Of a DNA stretch of 64,000 bases, positions 31,889-42,122 are shown piece after piece. The notes beneath the pieces were generated by a model. It saw only the letters and a list, made by a program, of their open reading frames with translations, made no database searches and was not told the origin of the DNA. Position numbers and translations under genes: made by a program. This DNA is from Purpureocillium takamizusanense (Eukaryota > Ascomycota > Sordariomycetes > Hypocreales > Ophiocordycipitaceae): NCBI RefSeq assembly GCF_022605165.1, contig NC_063072.1:1240001-1304000 (forward strand), read 5' to 3'. How positions within the stretch are numbered: position 1 is the stretch's first letter; the number at the start of each line of letters is the position of its first letter.

Positions 31889-33593
31889 ATGGCAAACCAG
31901 ACGCCCGCCGTTGTCATGGACAAGTAAGCTCGCTTGCCCCCCCCCCCCCGTCCCCGCACAAGATACGTACGCACGCGACGACGACGACGGCCATGGACAA
32001 ACCGCTAACGACGAGAACCAACACAGCGGCACGGGTTTCTCCAAGCTCGGTATGCTCGACATCGATTGAAACCCCCAAATGCGCTCTCAATTGACCCGAT
32101 CCCTGCAGGCTTCGCTGGAAATGACTCCCCGTCCTTCGTCTTCCCGACTGCCATCGCGACCAAGAGCGGCGCTGGCGGAGGCGGCGGCTCCGGCTCCGGC
32201 CGCCCCTCTGTCGCCAACAAGCCCTCCTTCCTCACCGGCGGCGCTGGGCCTAGCAGCAGCCATCTGAGCTCCAAGCGCGGCACGGAGGACCTCGATTTCT
32301 ACATTGGCGATGCTGCCCTGAGCGCCGCATCAGGACCTGGTAAGTGGCCGTAGCAATATCCCGCGGACGAACCTCAGCTAACCCCTCCCAGGGTACGGCC
32401 TTCACTACCCTATCCGTCACGGCCAAATAGAGAACTGGGTATGCAGCTTAACCCTCGAACGTGCGCCGGGTACTTACTGACCATTGCAGGACCATATGGA
32501 ACGGTTCTGGTCCAATTCCATCTTCAAGTACCTCCGCGTAGAACCGGAAGACCACTACTTCCTCCTGACCGAGCCGGTAAGTGATCCCTTTGGCCACGCA
32601 ATTGACCGTGAGGAATATATGCTTACGCAAAATAAGCCCCTGAACCCGCCCGAGAACCGCGAAAACACGGCCGAAATCTTCTTCGAGTCTTTCAACTGCG
32701 CTGGCATGTACATTGCTGTCCAGGCTGTCCTCGCCCTCGCCGCATCTTGGACTTCCTCCAAGGTTACGGACCGGTCTTTGACGGGCACGGTCATCGACTC
32801 TGGTGACGGTGTCACTCACGTCATTCCGGTCGCGGAGGGATACGTCATCGGTTCCTCGATTAAGTCGATCCCTATCGCAGGCCGCGACATCACGTACTTT
32901 GTGCAGTCTCTGCTGCGAGACCGCGGCGAGCCCGACTCGTCGCTGAAGACGGCGCAGGAGATCAAGGAGGAGTACTGCTATGTCTGCCCGGACATCGTCA
33001 AGGAGTTCAGCAAGTACGACCGCGACCGCGAGCGCTTCGCCAAGCACGTCGTCACGCACCCTGGTGGTCGCCAAGTCACCGTCGATGTCGGCTACGAGCG
33101 CTTTTTGGCCCCCGAGATCTTCTTTAACCCCGAGATCTACAGCTCCGACTTCCTGACGCCCCTCCCGACTGTTGTCGATGGCGTCATCCAGCAGTCCCCC
33201 ATCGATGTGCGCCGCGGCCTATACAAGAACATTGTTCTCTCAGGCGGAAGCACGTTGTACAAGGACTTTGGTCGGCGGTTACAGCGTGATATCAAGCAGT
33301 TGGTGGACGCCCGCATCAAGGCGAGTGAGGTCCGCAGCGGAGGAGCTCGCAGCGGCGGTCTTGAGGTCCAGGTCATCACGCACAAGAGGCAACGGCACGG
33401 TCCATGGTTCGGCGGCAGCCTGCTCGGCCAGACGCCCGAGTTCCGCTCATACTGCCATACCAAGGCCGAGGTAAGTCGCTTCTGTCAGACCCGGGAGGCC
33501 GATAACAGTGAGCTAACTCGCATGTAGTACCAAGAGTACGGCCCCAGTATTGTGCGGAGGTTTGCTCTCCTGGGAGGGCCCGGCGGCTCGTAA
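31889..33593 (+). CDS. ARP3: Actin-related protein 3 (Arp2/3 complex)
   Basis: Exons 31889-31923, 32027-32049, 32109-32339, 32392-32438, 32490-32576, 32637-33470 and 33528-33593 code for 440 residues. The junctions rebuild [20 protein letters not shown] (phosphate-binding loop 1), [20 protein letters not shown] and [15 protein letters not shown]. The second phosphate loop is [19 protein letters not shown], and the adenosine-contact segment [20 protein letters not shown] is present. A Gly/Ser-rich insertion around residues 40-80 is usual in fungal Arp3. The complex nucleates branched actin filaments at endocytic sites and the hyphal tip. Intron 1 contains a C13 run; intron 5 is exactly 60 bases and has no stop in frame. 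Confidence 0.96.
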
Positions 33594-34149
33594 ATGGTTG
33601 ACAGAAAAATAACGCTCCAATCGAGCCACGCGGCAATATCGAAGGGCAGACGGCAGCAAGTGAGTGGCAGGTGATGAGACCCTCTTTCGGCCCGGACGGT
33701 GTTGGCATAAGAGTGCAAGGGTTGGTCAAGCGGGGACAGGGCCAGGGGCGCTTTGACAAAGTAGAGACGAAGAATAGCCAATGCAACTACAATCAAGACT
33801 TGAATATCCGCATGCTGTCGCGGGCTCCATCGTCCTACGATACGCCGTTTCGCACTCGTGGAACCCGCTCACTAGGAGCTGGTAGCACCCCTGAAAAGTT
33901 TATACGTCTGCGTGTCCGTGTATCTAGACAAATCGCTCACCAGATGGCAGGATTCGGAGTTGATAGGCTCCAAGGCCCAAGATCGTGTATATTTCTCCGT
34001 GATAACGCCTGGAATCTCCCATCTCGACACCGCCATGCGCCTCATCTCACCGCCTTCTCGTCTCCCAAGCACCGCGCTCAACTACACGTCCGTAACATAG
34101 AGTAGAGAAAGTAACCAAATAGCGCCATGCTGTCGTCAATCAAAAAAGT
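33594..34149. other. Convergent intergenic region ARP3/ADH
   Basis: 556 bases between convergent stop codons. No coding or repeat features are evident beyond probable 3' UTRs. Confidence 0.5.
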
Positions 34150-35294
34150 CTATTTACTGGTGTCGACGACGTAGCGGCCGACAACCTTACCCTCGGCCAT
34201 TAGCTTGTAAATGTCTTGCAGCTTGCTCAGGCCGATGGTCTTGTAGGGGACCTTGATGAGGCCCTTGCGGTAGAACTCGATGGCCTCGGCGGTGTCGATG
34301 CGGTTGCCGACGTAGCTGCCCTTGATGTTGATCATGCGGATGACGGTGTCGAAGACGGGGGCGCGGAACATGGCGTTGGCGGGCAGGCCGATGCAGACGA
34401 CGACGCCGCGTGAGCGAACGTACTCGGTGGCCTGCTGGAAGGGCTTCTCCTGGACGGCGACGAGGAGAGCGGCGTGAGGGCCCAGGCCGTCGGCAGTCGC
34501 GGCCCGCACGTCGGCGACGAGGTCCTTTGTGGTTTGGAAGTCGACATAGGCGCTGGCGCCCAGGCTCGTGCACAGGTCGCGCTTCTCGTTGCCCCCGTCG
34601 ATGGCGATGGCGTCGAGGCCCATGGCCTTGGCGTACTGGATGGCGATGCTGCCGAGGCCGCCGCCGGCCCCGACGATGGCCACGGACTGCCCGGGCTTGG
34701 CGCCCGACTCCTTCAGGCCCTTGTAGACGGTGATGCCGGCGCAGAGGATCGGCGCGATGGCCTCGAGGTCGCACTCCCTGGGGATGTGGGCGACGTGCGC
34801 CGCCTTGGCGATGGCGTACTGCTGGAACGAGCCGTCGACCGTATACCCCGAGAGCAGGGCCTTGCCGCAGAGCGGCTCGTCCGACTGGTTGCAGTAGGTG
34901 CAGTTGAGGCACGAGCCGTTGAGCCACTTGATGCCGACGGGCTCGCCGAGCTCGACCTCGGTGACGAGCTCGCCGCGGGCCACCACGACGCCGGCGCCCT
35001 CGTGGCCGCCGACGAGGGGCAGCTTCGTGTCGAGCGGCCAGTCGCCCATCATGGCGTGGAGGTCAGTGTGGCAGACGCCAGAGTACTTTACGTTGATGAG
35101 GACCTCGTCCGGGCCCGGCTTTTGGACGGGGATCTTTTTGTAGACGACGGCTGCGTCGGGCAGGTCAGATTTGTTGTTTTTGCTGTTTGACTGCGGCAAA
35201 AGAGAAGGGGAGGTGTATATAAAAAGTACGTACGGCCGCCAGTCTTTTCCACCACCTGCGCCCATTGCTCCGTGGGGATCTGAGCAGAAGTCAT
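34150..35294 (-). CDS. ADH1: Zinc-dependent alcohol dehydrogenase (Adh1 type)
   Basis: Exons 35234-35294 and 34150-35150 give 353 residues, the standard length. The start is [20 protein letters not shown], joined to [18 protein letters not shown]. Catalytic zinc ligands are in [16 protein letters not shown] and [10 protein letters not shown]; structural zinc cysteines are in [18 protein letters not shown]. The NAD-binding fold is [20 protein letters not shown]. The close match to yeast/Aspergillus Adh1 implies cytosolic interconversion of ethanol and acetaldehyde in fermentation or ethanol use. A TATAAA lies 159 bases upstream and the region beyond is long and gene-free, which fits a strongly regulated gene. 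Confidence 0.93.
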
Positions 35295-37326
35295 GGTGGC
35301 GTTGATGCGATATGTCGGTGTCAGTGCTTTTTAGGTTGTTTGGCGAAGTCTTTCTCTTCCTGGGTTAATGATTTCCAGACGGTATTCGATGAACAAGAGC
35401 GAGAGCTCCAGGAAGCGCCAAAGCATCATAGACGCAGGCGAGGCCGCCAGAATTTATACTCTCCATCATGCCCCTCCAACATCGAGAGCTTAAACGCCAT
35501 GCCCGTCTGTCGCCCGAGCTGCCAAAAATGGCGCTCCGGTGGACGGGAACCTCATCACCCGATGAATGGGGACTCGTAGCCCCGATGAAAGGGGGGGCGC
35601 CCTCGAGAGAGGGGAGGGGAAGGTGGCTCTGCCGGCCCCAATGATGATGCCGAGAAGCGTGCGACGACAGGAGACCAAAGGCCAAAAAAAGGTGGACAGC
35701 TTCGCTGGAAATGATCGGGTGCTGCTTCGCATTGTCACACCACCGGCCGGATGCATATTGTGGGGCCTCTCAATGAAGCTCCGCCGGGCCTTGGGTTCAC
35801 GTTCGGAGTCTCGGGGCCTCCATATTATTAGCAGAGAACTCGCTAGTAGTCGTAGTAGTAGTGGCATCTCACCTGCCGCGTCCCCGTTCGATAGCCCACA
35901 ACGCCGAGCCGCCCCCTCTTTCTGTCGTCATGACGAGTATAAGCTTCCACCGGCCCACGCCCTGGCGGCTTGTCGACCTGAACTCAGAGAGAGAGCAGAC
36001 CACACACGGCACCGCCGCCCGTCGCGTGAGTGTGTCGTCTATCGAAGGTGGTGGTGGTGATGGTGGATGACGCTAGGCGCAAGGGAAGATCCGGCTGCAT
36101 TAGCGCCGACAGACAGACGATGATCGGCGCCAAATCAACAACCGGGCCGGGCAAGCAAGGTTCGCCGCTCCCAGCAAGCAGCATGCACATGTCCTGTCCT
36201 TTTTGCCATGCGTCCGAGAAAACGCGAAAGACTTTTAGTGTTTCGACAGCGCTTCCCCGTCGAGCTGCACGTCGTCTGGCGCTGACACAATGCACGTTGG
36301 CTCGAATGGAGACGCTTGTTGTACTCTACTCTCACTTCGTACTTTGTGGTAGTAGTTAACTAGCAATCGACGCGAAAGAAACGCAACCTGCAGCTCCTGC
36401 GGGGCGGACCGTTGAACAAAGGGCCAACCTGGTCTCGTTGCGAGCGCGTGCCATGGGCCTGCTGCCAATGATGAATGCCAAGTGTGAGACTGATACGACC
36501 GTGTCATCTGCTCCATCGACGGATATACCAGGCGGTCAAATCCCAGCATAATAGAAGCCCCTACCCACTGCGACCTTTGCCCCTCCCCTCCCTCCCTCTC
36601 TCTCTGGCGGTTGTCTGCGACGTCATGCAGCGCATGTCCTCGCGGCAAGCACCCTTATCATTCCGCCAAGATCCCCTCTTGCCGGGCGGCGGGCAGGCAT
36701 GCATCTCGCTTCCAAGGGAGCTCAAGCCACCAATGCCAAGTGCCTACGTATATTCCTAGTGTACGGCTTGGGACCGACGGTGTCATTGCTGGGGCGATCT
36801 GGGGGTATAACGTAATGTCGACACCAGCAGGCGCACGGAGAACTGGCTTTCTGTCGTGGCCTGCGTGTTGAGAACTGGCGGCTCTTGCGTTGCGACTCTG
36901 ATCATGAGGGCGTCTCTGCGGGCAACGAGACACCGTCCACGTACCCTGTCGTGCGAAGGTCGTGGGGCATGTCGAAGCCAAGCGGAGCAGCGGGAACATC
37001 GCGATGGCGGCGGGCGCGTTGCCCCCAACATGCCCAACCTTCAAGAACTCCATTGGAATCCACTGGTCGAAGCAGTCCATCAGTGGCGCCGCGAGGCGCG
37101 AGGTTGGTAAGAACAGAAACGCGGTGGCATTTTCTTGCAAAAAAAGGCTTGCACGCTCAGTCACAGTCCGCACCGAGAGAACAGCGTCTCTCTCCTGAGA
37201 CGTGATGATCCCCCAAAGGTTTCAACCGTTCACCCGTCCATGCATCAAGCTTTCATCTATTCGTCACAAGAATTCAACGTCGGCGCGCGCGCGAACCCCA
37301 ACCCCCTCTTGGCCTGGGCGCGGAGC
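35295..37326 (-). promoter_or_regulatory. Long upstream region of ADH and 3' flank of ATX1
   Basis: 2032 bases without a supportable gene between two leftward genes. It holds the ADH TATA box and a pyrimidine tract at 36581-36606. Open frames on both strands (for example 36658-37173 minus) overlap and lack recognisable domains. Confidence 0.5.
35453..35458 (-). promoter_or_regulatory. TATA box of the ADH gene
   Basis: The minus strand reads AGTATAAATTC here, 159 bases before the ADH ATG at 35294. Sequence match and spacing are good, but use is inferred. Confidence 0.5.
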
Positions 37327-37692
37327 TCACGCCGTCGTGGGAACAGCCACCGGCTTGTCGACGCCATCGGCCTTGGCCGAGTTGATCTTCTTGCCCGTCT
37401 TGGCAATCTTCTCGAGGACCGTCTCGTAGGGCAGGCCGGTGACGACCTTGGCGCTCTGGTTCTCGAGGGAGACTTCGTAGCTCTCGACTCCTGCGGGCGG
37501 GGGAGAAAGACACGGCCATTAGCGCATGGTTCCAGTGGGAGGCAACGAGTATGGGGGAATATCGCAACAGCGCGAGCAGGGGAGCGGGCAGGGCGACATA
37601 CCGTCGAGCTTCTTGAGGACGCGGTCGATGGCGCCGGAGCAGCCGCCGCAGCTCATGCTGACGTTGAACTCGTAGGTGTGGACTTGGGCCAT
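37327..37692 (-). CDS. ATX1: Cytosolic copper chaperone Atx1
   Basis: Exons 37602-37692 and 37327-37490 give 84 residues. The N-terminus MAQVHTYEFNVSMSCGGCSG contains the MxCxxC Cu(I)-binding loop; the junction rebuilds RVLKKLDGVESYEVSLENQS, and the lysine cluster near KIAKTGKKINSAKADG matches the family's electropositive face. Atx1 delivers copper from the plasma membrane importers to the P-type ATPase Ccc2 in the Golgi. The short C-terminal extension (VPTTA) is slightly longer than in yeast (73 residues). Confidence 0.95.
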
Positions 37693-38030
37693 GGTGGCGG
37701 GGAGAGATGTCTGTGTTAACTTCGAGGGAGGCGGGGCGAGGTGGTATGGTATGGTACGGGCGCAAGGGGCGGATGGCGCTCGCAAAGGGCTCTTTATGTG
37801 TGTCGAAAGGCGTGGGAGTATGTCGAGGGAAGCGGTCGAGGGCACAACGAAGCGGACGTTGGGCGATATTAATAATGGTTCGTCAGGGTGCGCCGTGGAG
37901 GATGGACGATGCAGGAACAACGGGAACGAGCGGACCCCGCCAAAAAGACGCACGCCACCTACGGCGGCACAAGTTGCTCGCCGGCGCGCCGCCTCGGTGG
38001 AACAAAGAGGGCACTGGAGGGGGGGTGCGT

Positions 38031-38055
38031 ACCACCACCACCACCACCACCACCA
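38031..38055. repeat. (ACC)8 microsatellite
   Basis: A pure ACC run of about 25 bases, about 340 bases upstream of ATX1. Confidence 0.85.
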
Positions 38056-38560
38056 GCACGCAACCCGAGGCCGAGATGACCGTGTGAAACATGCTCAAGT
38101 CACGGCCACCACCACCCACTTCACCCACGTTTGTTACAGACAGCCACAGCCACTCCTCCTTCCGCTGTCCCCTTTCCCTTTTATCACCTCGTCAGAGGAA
38201 CGGTCGGCCCCCTGAATCTCGTCGCGCTTCAACCAAAAAAGCGCAAACGTGACACGGACGCCCCTTTGTTCACCTGCTGCTGGCAACGTTAGATGCTATC
38301 AGTTCCCTTACACCGAGGCTGCTTCTCCGAGGCCGCCTCTACGTAAGTACGTATTGAATCGCGGCCTTCCAAGTACCAGTGTCTGACAAGGACCACGCAA
38401 GGCAAGTTTAGCACGTACTAGGTAAGTTCGTAACGTTCTACCCCGTATTTCGTCGCGCCGCGCGCATGGCGTCATCAACGGCCGCCGCGACGTTGCAACT
38501 TGCTCGCGCACACAAACGGCCAGCCTCCCAGCCAGCCCTCCGGCCATGCCGCCACCACGA

Positions 38561-38586
38561 CAACAACAACAACAACAACAACAACA
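38561..38586. repeat. (CAA)8-9 microsatellite
   Basis: A pure CAA run of about 26 bases in the spacer between ATX1 and the 2EXR gene. Confidence 0.85.
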
Positions 38587-39080
38587 TGCCCGCCCCAGCC
38601 ATCAAGGTTGCAAGGTACTTTGTAGGTTCATGACGCTTCCCGGACAAAGTAGAGTCGCGTGCTCTCCCCCTCCCCCACGATCCACGATCAAGCCGCCGCC
38701 CCAACCGTGCAGGCAGTCCACCACATCCCGAACCGAAAAATCGTTCCTGCATGCGTGCGTGATGCCGTCTTTGCGCTCCGCCGGCCGGCGGCGGCGGCGG
38801 CGGAGGAGGAGGCCCACGGTCCTCTCGGCACGGGCCGCTAATAATAAAGGGGGTCTCAAACACTCCTGCAACCACCGCGTGACACGCCCCCGGGCCGAGG
38901 GCTTTTCGGCATCGCATCCATCGTCGGCTCGACGCCTTCCCCATGTAGAGAGCATCAGCAATTGCACAGCATCAGCATTTGGCATACTCGTCCTTCAAAA
39001 AGGAAAGCAAATCAAGGGAAAACCTGCCTTCCTGCATCAGAGATTCAGCACCATTCATTCCGTTGGAAAAAAAAAAGAAA

Positions 39081-39965
39081 TCATTCCATCACCGCCCATT
39101 GCGGCAGGCGTCGGCACCGCACCCCCGTCACCGCCCGCACCGGCAGCGTCAGGTCCCCCGTCTCCTCGTCAAACATATGCTCCGGCATCTCCTCCGAGAC
39201 CAGCTGCTCCGACACCTGCTCCCACATGTCCCGCACCGTCGCCGACTCGTCGGTACCCCCGATGTGCGCCGCGTCCTCCCACTCCTCACCCGCCACCGGC
39301 CGCAGCTCCCACCGGGGCTGCATCTCGTACCAAGTGTCAAGGAGCAAAGTGCCGTCGATCATACATAACCGCGGTTTCTTCGCGCAGCGAACGACGATGT
39401 CGTCGTCATCGTCGTCGTCGGCCACGTCGGCGTAGTAGGCGTCCTCGTCGTCGGCCACGTCGGCGTCGGGGGCATCGTTGCGGTCGATCGGCACGTAGCG
39501 GCCGCGGATCATCCTCCTGGGTCTCTCCTCCGCCGGCGACTCGTCGAACCTCGGCCGCGGCAGCTTCTTCCACACCACCGACAGCGTTTCCAAACGCGGC
39601 AGCTTCTCAAACAGTATTCCGATATCCGTATAGTCGTAGTAGACCGTCTTCGCCGGGACCGCCAGGTGCCGGATCGACGCCGCCAGCACCTTCCAGGCCT
39701 CCGTGTCCCCAAAACGGGAGCGAGCAAAACTCTTTCCAACAGGCGCGCCCAACGTAGAGGTGGTCGCGTGCCGGGTCCCACGGTCGGACCAGTATCTGCT
39801 GCTGCTGCTTCTTCCGCTCCTTCCCCATCGCCGCTGAACAGTACCTTCATGCGATTCGATGTCATCCACGACTTGAACAAGGCACGTGCCTCCGTGTTGA
39901 CGTAGGCAATAGCCGGCATGCTGCCCACCTCAACGAGGCGCTCGTAATACTGCTCAATGGCCGTT

Positions 39966-40004
<39 letters not shown>

Positions 40005-40177
40005 CCCTCATCCGACGAATCATCCCATATCACCGCCGGCATTTCCCACCGCCAGTCATAGATGTACACGGTCGGCTGATCCGCAGCGCAGAGGCACTCG
40101 GCCCAAATCTCGCGCCGGACCTCCGGCGGCAGTCGCGCAAACAAGGCGAATCCCGTTGTCGAGGTTTCTTGCGTCAT
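39081..40177 (-). pseudogene. 2EXR-domain protein gene, apparently frameshifted
   Basis: The start at 40177 (MTQETSTTGFALFARLPPEV) opens with the 2EXR motif GFALFARLPPEVRREIWAEC, and MPAIAYVNTEARALFKSW follows after a Thr11 run coded by a trinucleotide repeat (about 39964-39996). A possible 49-base intron (39796-39844) would join NRMK to ILVRPWDPARDHLYVGRACW in the next frame. Family-like sequence then jumps frame again: WKEFCSLP is followed in the third frame by FGDTEAWKVLAASIRHLAV. The switch sits at an A4 run (plus strand 39711-39714), consistent with one inserted base. The frame then stays open to the stop at 39081, through an acidic region and a conserved-looking C-terminus. This is either a recent pseudogene or an assembly error. 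2EXR proteins are abundant in filamentous ascomycetes and functionally unknown. Confidence 0.6.
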
Positions 40178-40745
40178 GGTGTTGACTGTCGAGTCGTGGG
40201 TCGCGTTCCTCCTGGTCAATTGGCGGGGCAGAACTACGTACGTAGTAACTTGGTTGTACGTAGTGCTACTGCTGCCCAGCCAAGAATGTCTATGTCGTGT
40301 GAAGAACAGGTGTTTCTTGAATCAATGCACAGGAGACACGTGGTAAGACTGTTGAAACTGGGTTCAGAAAGATGTTGGTCACGACGCGTTCAGGTTACAC
40401 AACACGCAACGAGTCCGCGGGCATTCGTGAAACTACTTCGTATGCAGCGACACCCGGGCAACAACATGCCTTATTTATACTTGGACGCGTTGGTGGACGC
40501 CTCCAAGTAGCAATGGGAAGGCGTGCGCGGGGAGCGCAACATGTCAGCTACCCAGTAAGTTGTAACCAACCACGAGCAACCATGACAGAGGGGCGAGTAA
40601 ACATTGCCTCGGAAAAAGTAAACTCAATCTCCTTTTGTTCATCGCTACATACACGTAAATACACAGGAACCGTGCCGCCACGCAGCGTGGTATAAGTACA
40701 GCCTAATCTTCCCCATCACCCATCCCTACGCGCAGCTGGAACCTG
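40178..40745 (-). promoter_or_regulatory. 2EXR gene upstream region and thiolase 3' flank
   Basis: 568 bases between two leftward genes. TACTTCGTA (the reverse complement of the repeated 9-mer) is at 40434-40442. No gene was recognised. Confidence 0.45.
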
Positions 40746-42122
40746 CTAGAAACGCGCCTCGACCTTCTCCAAGGTGTCCTGCAGCGCCCACTCGCTCGCC
40801 GCGACCTGGCTACGGGCGGCGGCGGCTTGCTTCGCCGTGAAGCCCTTGGCTTCGACAGCCGGGTTGTAGCCCAGGCCGTTCTTCTTGCCGATAGTCGCGG
40901 AATCGAGGCTGGGCGCCTCCTTTCCGTCGGCGCGGCGGTACACGGTCACGACGACGGCGCCGCCCAGGCCCAGGTTGTGCTGCAGGCAGTGCTTGGTCTT
41001 GGGGGTCGCGCGATTGTTTGCCCAGCCGCGCAGGTGCCAGACGAGCTCGGCGCACTGGGCGACGCCGGTCGCGCCAAGCGGGTGGCCCTTGGAGATGAGG
41101 CCACCCGAGGGGTTGATGACGTACTTGCCGCCGTAGGTGATGTCGCCGCGGCGAACGAGCTCGTGGGCCTTGCCCTTTTCGCTGAGACCGAGGGCGTCAA
41201 TGACGACCATCTGGTTGGCGCTGAAGCAGTCGTGCAGCTCGACGACCTGGACGTCGTTGGTCGTGATGCCAGCCTCTCCTAGCGCCGTCTTGACGGCGTG
41301 CTGGGTCATCTCGTAGCCCATGAGGTCGATGGAGCTGCGGGAGAAGAGGCTAGGGGCATCGGTGGCGAGGCACTGGCCAGCAATCTCGACGGCCTGCTCC
41401 TTGAGATGCGGGCGGGCGTCGAGGAACTCTTGGGAAACGAGGATGGCGGCGGCACCACCGTCCGAGGTCGGGCAGCACTGCAGCTTGGTGAGGGGCTCGA
41501 AGATCTTGGGGGCGGCCATGATCTCGTCGCGGGTGTAGACCTGCTGGAACTGCGAGTAGGGGTTCTTGGGCGAGTGGGCGTGGTTGACGCGAGCGATCTC
41601 GGCAAAATCCTCGGGCTTCGCGCCATACTTTTCGATGTACTCGCGGCCGGCGTTGCCAAACATCTGGGCGGCGCCGGGGGCCGGCTCGAAGCCGCGCGTC
41701 TCGGCCATCATGGTGACGGTGGTGCCCGTGGGGTTCTCGCGGTCGTTGAAGAAGGTCTGTAGGCTGCCGGGCATCATCTTCTCGAAGCCGACGACCATGA
41801 CGCAGTCGGCGGCGCCGCTGGCGATGAAGGTGCGGGCCATGGCCAGCCCCGTGCTGCCGGTGGAGCAGTTGTTGTTGACGTTGTAGATGGGGATCTTGGT
41901 CATGCCGAACTGGTAGAAGACGCGCTGCCCGCAGGTGCTGTCGCCGTAGCAGTAGCAGGCGACGCCCTGGTCGACATCGTCGTAGGTGATTTGCGCGTCG
42001 AGCAGCGCCTTGACGCCGGCCTCGAAGCCGAGCTCCGTGTAGTCGACCTTGCCGCGGGGCTTGATGAACTTGGTCATGCCCACGCCCAGGACGTAGACGG
42101 GCGACTTTTGCTTGCGAGCCAT
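40746..42122 (-). CDS. SCP2-type thiolase (sterol carrier protein X-like acyltransferase)
   Basis: An intronless gene of 458 residues. The N-terminus VYVLGVGMTKFIKPRGKVDY is that of the SCP-x thiolase branch rather than classic ketothiolases. The nucleophilic cysteine lies in YNVNNNCSTGSTGLAMAR; ELHDCFSANQMVVIDALG and the GHPLGATGVAQCAEL histidine motif are intact, followed by HNLGLGGAVVVTVYRR. There is no fused SCP2 lipid-transfer domain; the C-terminus after the thiolase fold is a short helical tail ending in ARF, only loosely like a peroxisomal PTS1. It probably acts in peroxisomal cleavage of branched or sterol-type 3-ketoacyl-CoAs, inferred from the family. It is divergent from the APH-kinase gene. 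Confidence 0.88.
   Translation of the reverse strand: MARKQKSPVYVLGVGMTKFIKPRGKVDYTELGFEAGVKALLDAQITYDDVDQGVACYCYGDSTCGQRVFYQFGMTKIPIYNVNNNCSTGSTGLAMARTFIASGAADCVMVVGFEKMMPGSLQTFFNDRENPTGTTVTMMAETRGFEPAPGAAQMFGNAGREYIEKYGAKPEDFAEIARVNHAHSPKNPYSQFQQVYTRDEIMAAPKIFEPLTKLQCCPTSDGGAAAILVSQEFLDARPHLKEQAVEIAGQCLATDAPSLFSRSSIDLMGYEMTQHAVKTALGEAGITTNDVQVVELHDCFSANQMVVIDALGLSEKGKAHELVRRGDITYGGKYVINPSGGLISKGHPLGATGVAQCAELVWHLRGWANNRATPKTKHCLQHNLGLGGAVVVTVYRRADGKEAPSLDSATIGKKNGLGYNPAVEAKGFTAKQAAAARSQVAASEWALQDTLEKVEARF

Larger units (their letters stand above)
37693..39080. other. Intergenic region with microsatellites, upstream of ATX1
   Basis: 1388 bases. The part next to 37692 should be the ATX1 promoter. 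It contains (ACC)n at 38031-38055 and (CAA)n at 38561-38586, and an R/P-rich open frame (38546-39757 plus) that is antisense to the 2EXR gene and not credible as a protein. Confidence 0.5.

Noticed and set aside
31410..31895. 161-codon minus-strand frame in the ARP3 promoter
   Set aside because: It overlaps the ARP3 first exon and leader on the other strand and has no recognisable protein features.
34474..35190. 238-codon plus-strand frame
   Set aside because: Antisense to the well-supported ADH coding sequence.
36658..37173. 171-codon minus-strand frame upstream of the ADH gene
   Set aside because: No domain, atypical composition, and three overlapping plus-strand frames of similar quality.
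38546..39757. 403-codon plus-strand open frame
   Set aside because: Arg/Pro low-complexity translation antisense to the 2EXR gene and its trinucleotide repeats; an expected shadow in GC-rich DNA.
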